Positions 1-5,646 of a stretch of DNA of 8,097 bases are shown here, one piece after another (the first letter of the stretch is position 1; each line of letters opens with the position of its first letter). Made by a program: the position numbers and the translations under genes. The stretch comes from an uncultured Alphaproteobacteria bacterium. GTDB lineage: Bacteria; Pseudomonadota; Alphaproteobacteria; Rs-D84. Location of the stretch: assembly GCA_904502245.1 (NCBI GenBank), contig CAJGDN010000039.1:1-8097 (forward strand), in the 5' to 3' direction. The notes under the pieces are model-generated. The model saw only the letters and a program-made list of their open reading frames with translations. It made no database searches and was not told where the DNA came from.

Positions 1-1
1 C

Positions 2-283
2 GAAGATGCAAAAAACAACCTGTTGGGTCAGGCTTTGTATATGAAAAACCACGAAGATGTTAAAATCCAGATTGCTGGTAATTGCGACGAACGTGGTTCA
101 ACAGAATACAACTTGGCATTGGGCGCACGTCGTGCAAACGCTGCAAAATCAGTTATCGTAAATGACGGTATTGATGCAAAACGTATCTCTACTATCTCTT
201 ATGGTAAAGAACGCCCATTGGTAAAAGGTTCTGGCGAAGAAGTTTGGAAATGGAACCGTAACGCCACAACAACAGTTAAATAA
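2..283 (+). CDS. pal: Pal, peptidoglycan-associated lipoprotein (3' part only)
   Basis: The open frame enters from the left edge, so the signal peptide, lipobox and the first part of the OmpA-like domain lie outside the window. The visible 93 residues are the C-terminal half of an OmpA/Pal peptidoglycan-binding domain. It contains a CDERGSTEYN segment matching the DERGTPEYN loop of Pal, whose Asp and the Arg of the following LGARRANA helix bind diaminopimelate in the family. The later ISYGKERP and W-NRNA segments are also typical of Pal. Known role: an outer-membrane lipoprotein that anchors the envelope to peptidoglycan with TolB/TolA and helps constriction at division. Small oddities are Cys where Ala is usual before DERG, and NRNA instead of NRRA near the end. 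A strong terminator follows the stop by about 20 bp, so pal is the last gene of its transcript, probably the tol-pal operon (inferred). Another OmpA-family protein is possible but less likely. Confidence 0.88.
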   Translation, partial: EDAKNNLLGQALYMKNHEDVKIQIAGNCDERGSTEYNLALGARRANAAKSVIVNDGIDAKRISTISYGKERPLVKGSGEEVWKWNRNATTTVK

Positions 284-302
284 TTGTTGCAAATTTATAA
301 AG

Positions 303-324
303 ACCGCCCAATCGGGCGGTTTTA
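303..324 (+). terminator. Rho-independent terminator of pal
   Basis: A perfect 7-bp GC-rich stem (ACCGCCC at 303-309 and GGGCGGT at 314-320) closes an AATC loop and is followed by a T-rich tail (TTTTATTTTTG). It lies 20 bp after the pal stop and before the radical SAM promoter, so it separates the two units. Confidence 0.92.
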
Positions 325-344
325 TTTTTGTTTACAAATCAATA

Positions 345-372
345 TTGACAAAGCGATATTTTGTATTATCTT
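345..372 (+). promoter_or_regulatory. Sigma70-type promoter of the radical SAM gene, probably leaderless
   Basis: A perfect -35 hexamer TTGACA (345-350) is followed after 16 bp by TATCTT (367-372), a 4/6 match to the -10 consensus. TATTAT at 364-369 is a competing -10 with a poor 13-bp spacer. With TATCTT, the expected start of transcription is at 379-380, on or next to the A of the ATG at 380. No Shine-Dalgarno precedes this ATG. The promoter lies inside the in-frame upstream extension of the gene, which argues against a longer protein. Confidence 0.6.
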
Positions 373-379
373 ATCATAC

Positions 380-1465
380 ATGAAAACACTTCAAAAAATT
401 TTAACTGATTTTTTCTTGCAAACATCGCACACGGCCAATATGGTTCAAAGATTCCCGTATACGTTGATATTTAAAACCACGCATTACTGCTGGAATAATT
501 GTCCGCACTGTTGCGAATCGGCCGGCGCAAACATGCCAAAAGAATATATACCAACAACAATTATTCAGGATTATATAAAACAAGCCACGAACGACCCAAA
601 TTTTAGCAAGAATTTAGTCTTTACAGGTGGCGAGGTTATGAGTGCATACAAATACCATAACGAAGCCAATTATGCAAAAAAATTGCTGAATATGGGATTA
701 GATAACGGGTGCAGCGTTGATATAAAAACAAATGCAGGATGGACAATTACCCCCATGCGCGATAAAATCTTTGACGACCTGGTTGACGTATTGAGCACTC
801 ACAGCATCAGCAGTTTTAGATTAATTCCGATGCAGGTATCATTATCACTGGACAGATTTCATCCGCATTCAATGCAAAAAAACATCAAATTTATCACAGA
901 AATGTCACACAGGCAAAAAAACAGCAGCCTGGTTATCAATATTTCTTCGTTTGAACAAGACGTGGATATGATTGAAAAACTGCTGGATAATCTGCGCAGC
1001 ACATTTAATGACGTGCATCCAATGATTGCTTTTGGTGGCACGATGAACGACACGCGCCCTGCCCCACAAAGCACAATGTGGTCTGTAAATGGAAATATTG
1101 TTCTTAGATTCTCAATCGGCACATTATTTGACGGTGGACGCGCAAAAAACATTGAAAACGCATACCACACACCAACACCACAGTTTTCATTCCTGGCCCC
1201 AGGGAATCCACCACAACTTTTAATGGCATTTGATTCATTTGGAAATGTTACATTGGGAGAAAATTCAGGTAAAAAGATAACTGTGCCGTGGCGCAACAGA
1301 AATGGAACACTACGACCATTAAATAACATTAGACAAGATTTGATTATACAGGCAGGCAAAGAAGAAGCACTTTATGTGTTTAAAGAAACAAATCGCCGGG
1401 TTGCAGTAAGTATAGAGAACGACATAAAAAATATTCTAAATCTGTTCCGCATAAGAAAAAGATAA
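380..1465 (+). CDS. Radical SAM protein of unknown substrate
   Basis: A 361-residue protein. The CxxxCxxC motif (C37, C41, C44, in HYCWNNCPHCCES) should bind the [4Fe-4S] cluster that splits S-adenosylmethionine into the 5'-deoxyadenosyl radical. FTGGE (81-85) is the SAM-binding GGE motif, and DIKTNAG (114-120) and VSLSLDRFHPHS (153-164) sit where later barrel strands are expected. GRAKN occurs at 253-257. The C-terminal segment around 284-322 (FDSFGNVTLGEN, then PLNNIRQDL) resembles the layout of a SPASM or twitch domain, but the half after C111 has no cysteine at all, so no auxiliary cluster is expected there. The ATG at 380 was chosen because the in-frame codons 284-379 cover the pal terminator and this gene's promoter. 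It is a single-gene unit with a terminator at both ends; no precursor peptide, transporter or partner enzyme is adjacent. I do not recognise its substrate; peptide modification is only one option. Confidence 0.85.
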   Translation: MKTLQKILTDFFLQTSHTANMVQRFPYTLIFKTTHYCWNNCPHCCESAGANMPKEYIPTTIIQDYIKQATNDPNFSKNLVFTGGEVMSAYKYHNEANYAKKLLNMGLDNGCSVDIKTNAGWTITPMRDKIFDDLVDVLSTHSISSFRLIPMQVSLSLDRFHPHSMQKNIKFITEMSHRQKNSSLVINISSFEQDVDMIEKLLDNLRSTFNDVHPMIAFGGTMNDTRPAPQSTMWSVNGNIVLRFSIGTLFDGGRAKNIENAYHTPTPQFSFLAPGNPPQLLMAFDSFGNVTLGENSGKKITVPWRNRNGTLRPLNNIRQDLIIQAGKEEALYVFKETNRRVAVSIENDIKNILNLFRIRKR

Positions 1466-1491
1466 AAAAGCCGGCAAACACCGGTTTTTTT
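1464..1491 (+). terminator. Rho-independent terminator of the radical SAM gene
   Basis: The arms AAAAAAGCCGG (1464-1474) and CCGGTTTTTTT (1481-1491) pair, with one G-U, around the loop CAAACA. The T-run follows directly. The hairpin begins inside the stop codon (1463-1465). It shares the CCGG(6 nt)CCGG design with three other terminators in the window. Confidence 0.9.
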
Positions 1492-1520
1492 CAACAATAT
1501 AATTTGTGTGCTTACAACAA

Positions 1521-1550
1521 AAAAAATACCGGCATTTGCCGGTATTTTTT
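1521..1550 (-). terminator. Rho-independent terminator of parAB
   Basis: This is a perfect inverted repeat: 14-bp arms AAAAAATACCGGCA (1521-1534) and TGCCGGTATTTTTT (1537-1550) around two bases. Read on the minus strand it ends in a U-run and sits 7 bp past the parB stop. Because it is symmetrical it should also stop rightward transcription, giving double insulation with the terminator at 1464-1491. Confidence 0.9.
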
Positions 1551-1557
1551 AACATTT

Positions 1558-2436
1558 TTATTTTGACAATTTTTCAACCAATTCCATTAATTGAGGGCGC
1601 GTATTAAATATTAACGTTATTTGCCCTGCCCCACCACGACGTTCAGATATTTTAACAGATATACCCAAAGCAGATTTAATCTTGTTTTCCATATCACGAA
1701 CTGTCGATGAATCAATTGTTTTTTGTGCATGATTACGCGCTTTTTTTGCACGTGGCGCAGCCTTGACCAATTTGTCAGTATCTGCAACTGATAATTTTTT
1801 TGCAATAACCTGATGCGCTAATTCTTCGGGATTTTCCGCAACCGCAATTGTACGCGCGTGGGACGCGGATAACTCTCCCTGGCCCACCAAATTCTGAACA
1901 GAATCCGGCAGCGATGTCAAACGCAACATGTTGCGAATATAACTGTCCGATTTACCAATCAAACGCGCAACATCCATCAATTCATAATCGCAACATTCCA
2001 TCAGATTTTTATAGGCAGCAGCCTCTTCTATTGGGTTTAGATTTTCGCGTTGCACATTTTCTATCAAGGCAATTTCGCGCGCATTACCATCATCAATAGT
2101 CTTTATCAAAGCCGGAATCTCTGTCTTACCCGCCAATTTAGATGCACGATAACGACGTTCACCCGCAACAATTTCATACATATACGGACGACCAGACACA
2201 CTGCGCAACAATATCGGCTGCAACACCCCCTTTTCGCGAATAGACGCCGCCAAATCTGCCAATTCGTTTTCTGTAAACGTTTTTCGCGGCTGGTCAGGGT
2301 TCGCACCAATCTGCGCCAGCGGCACCTGTTTTACAACAACACGCTCGCCAGGTGTTAATAATGATATGTCCGGTATAACGCCACGCGCATTTTGCAAATC
2401 TGCCAATCCACGCCCCAAACCAAATTTATTCGCCAT
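1558..2436 (-). CDS. parB: ParB, chromosome-partitioning CTPase and parS-binding protein
   Basis: A 292-residue protein. ParB binds parS, uses CTP to become a sliding clamp and spreads on DNA, and is positioned by ParA. The N-terminal GLGRGL (6-11) matches the short ParA-contacting region of chromosomal ParBs. The ParB/Srx domain contains NPDQPRK (46-52), GERRYRA (92-98, CTP-binding) and ENVQREN (126-132). A helix-turn-helix follows at about 151-175 (ELMDVARLIGKSDSYIRNML) and then LSASHARTI (189-197), a segment conserved in the family. The C-terminal 45 residues form the dimerisation domain, after a basic linker near 228-240. Length is normal. The start overlaps the last 11 bp of parA, and the ATG follows GGGGGG (2441-2446) by 4 nt, which serves as the ribosome-binding site. 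It is therefore co-transcribed with parA, as is usual. A dedicated terminator follows. Confidence 0.97.
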   Translation of the reverse strand: MANKFGLGRGLADLQNARGVIPDISLLTPGERVVVKQVPLAQIGANPDQPRKTFTENELADLAASIREKGVLQPILLRSVSGRPYMYEIVAGERRYRASKLAGKTEIPALIKTIDDGNAREIALIENVQRENLNPIEEAAAYKNLMECCDYELMDVARLIGKSDSYIRNMLRLTSLPDSVQNLVGQGELSASHARTIAVAENPEELAHQVIAKKLSVADTDKLVKAAPRAKKARNHAQKTIDSSTVRDMENKIKSALGISVKISERRGGAGQITLIFNTRPQLMELVEKLSK

Positions 2437-3208
2437 CTGTCCCCCCTGTGGTTCTTTCTACAACCTCGGTCGCGACGCGCAGGTATGCCTGGGCCCCGGT
2501 CGAGTTAAAATCATAAAATAACGCAGGCTTGCCGTGACTGGGCGCCTCAGACACACGGACGTTACGCGGAACAACCGTCTTGAACACCGTATCACCAAAC
2601 GTCGCACGCACATCATCATCAACCGCACGCGTTAACCCGTATCTTTTATCATACATCGTTAACAGTACACCCAAAATCTCAATCCCTGGATTCCATTTGT
2701 CGCGCACAATAGAAATCGTATCCGTCAATTGTTGCACACCCTCCAGAGCAAAAAATTCACATTGTAACGGAATCACAACACTGTTGGCCGCCGTCAATGC
2801 ATTAATTGTTAAATACCCCAACGCAGGCGGACAATCCAGCAGTATATAATCATAATATTCCATTATCGGACGCAACGCGTCGCGCAGGCGATATTCACGA
2901 TTTGCCATATCCAACAAATCAATATCCGCACCAGCCAACGCCTGAGACGACGGCAAAAGATGCAACCCAGGCACAGCAGTACTGAGGATATTATCCGCCA
3001 CATTCGCCGTCCCCATAATAACACCATAAACACTTTGACGATGCGATGCACGTTCAAACCCCAGTCCAGTTCCCGCATTCCCCTGTTGATCCAAATCAAC
3101 CAGCAAAACACGCTTTTTAATTGCCGCCAAAGACGCACCAATATTTATAGCAGTCGTGGTTTTTCCAACCCCGCCCTTTTGATTCGCAAACGCAATTATA
3201 TGAGTCAT
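2426..3208 (-). CDS. parA: ParA (Soj-type) chromosome-partitioning ATPase
   Basis: A 260-residue protein of the MinD/ParA P-loop family. ATP-bound dimers coat the nucleoid and are released by ParB, moving the origin region. The deviant Walker A box KGGVGKTT (11-18, signature Lys 11) comes first, then Walker A' VDLDQQGN (37-44) and Walker B ILLDCPP (122-128). VPRNVRVSEAPSHGKP, near residues 214-229, is a signature of chromosomal ParA. The protein starts almost directly with the ATPase fold, with no N-terminal DNA-binding domain, so it is the chromosomal type and not a P1-like plasmid ParA. A purine-rich site GGAAAGGGA (complement of 3211-3219) precedes the ATG closely. A promoter lies at 3236-3264, giving a leader of about 20 nt. 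It overlaps parB by 11 bp. The parA-rsmG gap carries parS-like sites, so ParB could influence its own operon. Confidence 0.97.
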   Translation of the reverse strand: MTHIIAFANQKGGVGKTTTAINIGASLAAIKKRVLLVDLDQQGNAGTGLGFERASHRQSVYGVIMGTANVADNILSTAVPGLHLLPSSQALAGADIDLLDMANREYRLRDALRPIMEYYDYILLDCPPALGYLTINALTAANSVVIPLQCEFFALEGVQQLTDTISIVRDKWNPGIEILGVLLTMYDKRYGLTRAVDDDVRATFGDTVFKTVVPRNVRVSEAPSHGKPALFYDFNSTGAQAYLRVATEVVERTTGGTDGE

Positions 3209-3235
3209 ATTCCCTTTCCAGTTAATTCAGGCATA

Positions 3236-3264
3236 AGAATATAAAAACCAACCGATTCGGTCAA
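3236..3264 (-). promoter_or_regulatory. Promoter of parAB
   Basis: On the minus strand TTGACC (complement of 3259-3264) is followed after exactly 17 bp by TATTCT (complement of 3236-3241). Transcription should start near 3228-3230, leaving a leader of about 20 nt that contains the parA ribosome-binding site. The promoter lies downstream of the rsmG terminator, so parAB can be expressed apart from rsmG. The spacer holds a palindrome with a GANTC site. Confidence 0.65.
3251..3261. promoter_or_regulatory. GANTC-centred palindrome in the parA promoter spacer
   Basis: ACCGATTCGGT is an inverted repeat of 5-bp arms around one central base. It overlaps the -35 hexamer and the spacer of the parAB promoter. 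Its core GATTC fits GANTC, the CcrM adenine methylation site of alphaproteobacteria. It could be an operator or a methylation-sensitive element; nothing in the window identifies the binding protein. Confidence 0.35.
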
Positions 3265-3316
3265 GAGCAGAAAATCACAAAAATAAAAAACAAACTAAAA
3301 ACAAAATAATATTTTT

Positions 3317-3332
3317 TATTTCACATGAAACA
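3317..3332 (+). promoter_or_regulatory. parS-like ParB binding site 1
   Basis: TATTTCACATGAAACA matches 14 of 16 positions of the widely conserved parS consensus TGTTTCACGTGAAACA; the differences are at positions 2 and 9. It lies about 110 bp upstream of parA in a very AT-rich stretch, the usual neighbourhood for parS. Confidence 0.75.
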
Positions 3333-3363
3333 ATTATGTTTTATCAACAATTTTACACACATA

Positions 3364-3387
3364 AAAAACCGGCATTCACCGGTCTTT
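3364..3387 (-). terminator. Rho-independent terminator of rsmG
   Basis: On the minus strand ACCGG-TGAATG-CCGGT is followed by TTTTTTAT. The stem extends into flanking A/T pairs with one mismatch. It lies 60 bp past the rsmG stop and upstream of the parAB promoter, so it splits rsmG from parAB. A T-run on the other side makes it potentially bidirectional. Confidence 0.85.
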
Positions 3388-3433
3388 TTAAGATTTTGTT
3401 AAAAAACACAACTTTTTTCAACATGTTAATTGT

Positions 3434-3449
3434 TATTTCACATGAAATC
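3434..3449 (+). promoter_or_regulatory. parS-like ParB binding site 2, overlapping the rsmG stop codon
   Basis: TATTTCACATGAAATC matches 12 of 16 positions of the parS consensus. It is identical to site 1 over its first 14 bases, including the same two departures from consensus. It is in the same orientation, 117 bp away, and its last two bases belong to the TGA stop of rsmG (3448-3450 on the minus strand). The shared variant suggests that this lineage's ParB tolerates or prefers CACATG over CACGTG. Confidence 0.6.
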
Positions 3450-4008
3450 ACCGGCAAAAATGCACAGAAATTATAAATCCATCACCTGTTTTTGACGGTG
3501 TCAACCGGTACTCAAACTTATACTTACGTTTTGCATCAGAAATTTCGGTTTCTATTTCCCGGCCTTTTAAAAGAAAAAGCCGGTATTTTGTTTTTGCAAC
3601 ATAGTCCATAATCTTAGTCAATGATGCAAATGCCCGCGCAGTAAAAACAAAATCGTTGCTTTTTACCGGCAAATCCCGAACAAAATCTTCTACACGCCCA
3701 TGATATATAGTCAGATTATCCAACCCCAAAGCTTCCTTGACAGCATTCAAAAACGTAACTTTTTTACCAATCGATTCAATACAGGTAACATTCCATCCCA
3801 AAATAGCTAGAACAACACCTGGAAATCCAGCGCCGCTACCCAAATCAATAACATTAACATTTGCAGGCAAAACATCTGCCAACTGCGCAGAATCAGCAAA
3901 ATGGCGGTTTTCTATATCATTTAGCGTACTGGGCGCAACCAGATTCATACGCCCAGACCATTCACGCAATAAACTTGCATACTGTTCAAATTTGACATTG
4001 TTCTTCAT
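3448..4008 (-). CDS. rsmG: RsmG (GidB), 16S rRNA G527 N7-methyltransferase
   Basis: A 186-residue class I SAM-dependent methyltransferase that methylates G527 (E. coli numbering) of 16S rRNA at N7. Visible motifs are W17-MNLV near the start, RHFADS (35-40, the RHxxDS signature), the SAM-binding loop DLGSGAGFPG (55-64), IESIGKKVTFL (77-87), HGRVED (103-108), TARAFASL (123-130) and LLKG (146-149). It is slightly shorter than the roughly 200 residues common in the family, with no motif missing. I chose the ATG at 4008 because alignment-like features begin there; a further in-frame extension to 4110 would run antisense through the 5' end of the TPR gene and across this gene's own promoter. It is the first gene leftward, followed by its own terminator and then parAB. 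The usual upstream partner mnmG is absent; a divergent TPR gene takes its place. A parS-like site overlaps the stop codon. Confidence 0.95.
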   Translation of the reverse strand: MKNNVKFEQYASLLREWSGRMNLVAPSTLNDIENRHFADSAQLADVLPANVNVIDLGSGAGFPGVVLAILGWNVTCIESIGKKVTFLNAVKEALGLDNLTIYHGRVEDFVRDLPVKSNDFVFTARAFASLTKIMDYVAKTKYRLFLLKGREIETEISDAKRKYKFEYRLTPSKTGDGFIISVHFCR

Positions 4009-4020
4009 AAGCGCTATTCT
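3992..4020 (+). promoter_or_regulatory. Promoter of the TPR-gpsA operon, inside the 5' end of rsmG
   Basis: A perfect TTGACA (3992-3997) is followed after 17 bp by TATTCT (4015-4020). Transcription is expected near 4026-4028, only 2-4 nt before the ATG at 4030, with no room for a Shine-Dalgarno. The -35 lies within the rsmG coding sequence (codons 4-6), and the -10 overlaps the rsmG -10 on the other strand. Confidence 0.7.
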
Positions 4021-4024
4021 AGCA
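4016..4024 (-). promoter_or_regulatory. Extended -10 promoter of rsmG, sharing its -10 with the divergent promoter
   Basis: On the minus strand TGC-TAGAAT forms an extended -10 (TAGAAT is the complement of 4016-4021, 5/6 consensus; TG at 4023-4024). Only weak -35 candidates lie upstream, which is common for extended -10 promoters. Seven bases separate TAGAAT from the rsmG ATG, so transcription should begin on the start codon. Confidence 0.6.
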
Positions 4025-4029
4025 TAGTT

Positions 4030-5646
4030 ATGAGAAAAATAGAAAGTATTTTTATTATCGTCAGTTTGTTGGCTGTTATAACCATTACTGGTGGCACAAT
4101 CTGGAAACATGCAATAAAATCAGATCAAACAACTGTACATTCATTTCCAGCGACTAAATTTGGCGCATTCTTGGCAGCGCAGCACGCGATTTATATAAAC
4201 GATTTTGAATCTGCTGAAAATTTCACAGACATTTTAACAGATGTTGAATACCCCATTGTTCAAAGTTCTGTTTACATTTCGGATTTCCTGAGCGGAAGAC
4301 TGCCAATAAATGCAGAATCTTTGAAAAATGAAAAAAGCATGCCTGCACGCATCATTTATGATGCATACCTGGTAAAAAATAACAAATGGAAAGATTTTCA
4401 CAATCGCCACAAAACAGATGACACCGCGTTGTTGGCACCACTGCGTATATGGTCTGCAATCGCAAACGATTGGCGCACAAACACATTTAAATTCATCGAT
4501 AAACTACCAACCAATAAATCATGGAAAGCATTCGTACGCGGTCAAATTTATGCTGAATTAGGCGACACATCCAAGGCAGCAGAATATTTTGAGAAAGTAA
4601 CGTCAGACTTTATGAATATTAATGACTATATGTATATAATGTCATTTTACAAACACCACAATATGCCAGAAAAGGCCAGTGCGCTGCGCGAAGATTTTAC
4701 TGCGCGCCCAGGTGGCATGTTTATGGCGGATTTTGAAGATTTTCCAGATTGGTCTGTATACAGCGGAAAAACAAATGCATTGGCATTCAGCTTAATCCAA
4801 AATGTTTCACACACACAAATCATGATGTATACAGATTTAGCAATGTTGTTGCTGCGATTTGTTCAGGTCACCGCACCAGAATTTGCCAAGACTAACAATA
4901 CACTTGATTATTATCTGGGACAGTATTTTTATAACAATGTTGGTGATTATAATAAATATTTTTCAAAAATTTCTGACAACAGTCCATTCTACCCATTCGC
5001 ACGCCTGCGTATGGCAGAAAAAAATAATGATCTTGACGCAATTGAAGAAATATTGGATAAATACCCAATGTTTATCCCTGCCGTCAACAAAGTTATTGCT
5101 AATCACATAAAGCACGGAAACAAGCGCGCTGCATTACATATTGTAAAACACGCGCTGGATAACAATAGCCTGGGCGAAATAGGCAGAGCGTATTTTACAA
5201 AACACCGTGCACAAATAAACTTTGCGTTTGGGGATATAAAAAGCGCACAAAAAGACATCCATGAAGTTTCAAAAACCCAAATGATTGATGCAGATATCAT
5301 ATCTTTGCAGGCAAAAATTTGGGCAGCACAAAATCGCGAACTGGAAAACGCATACGATTATGCGATGGGACTGGTTCGCCAAAACCCAACAGACATATTG
5401 GCATGGGACACGTTGGGTTATGTTGTTTCAGTACGCGAAGGGATTGACGCGGCACTGGAATTGTTGGAACGTGTAGGTGAAATATCAGAAACATGTTCTT
5501 CATTATATGTAAATCTGGGCGACATGTACGCAGCCACAGGTGATATTGACAAAGCTTTGGCAGCATATAAACGTGCAATTGATTTATCAGACGATGGATT
5601 AACCGTTGTTCCAGATGTAGAAAGAAAAATAAGGAAATTAAAATGA
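4030..5646 (+). CDS. Membrane-anchored TPR-repeat protein
   Basis: A 538-residue protein. Residues 1-4 are short and basic (MRKI), followed by a hydrophobic segment at about 6-24 (IFIIVSLLAVITITGG). This is an uncleaved signal anchor or signal peptide, placing the rest in the periplasm. The remainder looks all-helical. The clearest tetratricopeptide repeat is at about 489-520 (LYVNLGDMYAATGDIDKALA, then AYKRAIDLS); weaker ones are at about 166-190, 424-450 and 455-484. The layout, with an alanine-rich opening (FGAFLAAQHAIYINDFESAE) and repeated helical hairpins, resembles TPR proteins common in alphaproteobacteria, which I infer to be its family. No catalytic motif is visible; a scaffold or protein-interaction role is the most that can be said. 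The ATG is fixed by the promoter ending 9 nt upstream and the short gap to divergent rsmG. Its stop overlaps the gpsA start by ATGA, so the two are translationally coupled. Confidence 0.85.
   Translation: MRKIESIFIIVSLLAVITITGGTIWKHAIKSDQTTVHSFPATKFGAFLAAQHAIYINDFESAENFTDILTDVEYPIVQSSVYISDFLSGRLPINAESLKNEKSMPARIIYDAYLVKNNKWKDFHNRHKTDDTALLAPLRIWSAIANDWRTNTFKFIDKLPTNKSWKAFVRGQIYAELGDTSKAAEYFEKVTSDFMNINDYMYIMSFYKHHNMPEKASALREDFTARPGGMFMADFEDFPDWSVYSGKTNALAFSLIQNVSHTQIMMYTDLAMLLLRFVQVTAPEFAKTNNTLDYYLGQYFYNNVGDYNKYFSKISDNSPFYPFARLRMAEKNNDLDAIEEILDKYPMFIPAVNKVIANHIKHGNKRAALHIVKHALDNNSLGEIGRAYFTKHRAQINFAFGDIKSAQKDIHEVSKTQMIDADIISLQAKIWAAQNRELENAYDYAMGLVRQNPTDILAWDTLGYVVSVREGIDAALELLERVGEISETCSSLYVNLGDMYAATGDIDKALAAYKRAIDLSDDGLTVVPDVERKIRKLK
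5631..5635 (+). promoter_or_regulatory. Shine-Dalgarno of gpsA
   Basis: AAGGA lies 7 nt before the gpsA ATG, inside the last codons of the TPR gene. It is a good example of the ribosome-binding sites used by downstream operon genes here, in contrast to the promoter-proximal genes, which lack one. Confidence 0.7.

Noticed and set aside
284..379. In-frame upstream extension of the radical SAM gene by 32 residues
   Set aside because: It has no ATG start with a ribosome-binding site, and it covers the pal terminator and a promoter with a perfect TTGACA. The family-like sequence starts after the ATG at 380.
859..1359. A 166-residue open frame antisense to the radical SAM gene
   Set aside because: The coding strand carries clear enzyme motifs; the antisense frame has no recognisable domain or start signals.
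4009..4110. Longer rsmG reading from an ATG at 4110
   Set aside because: The extra 34 residues are antisense to the TPR gene's signal anchor, cross the predicted promoter and show no RsmG similarity.
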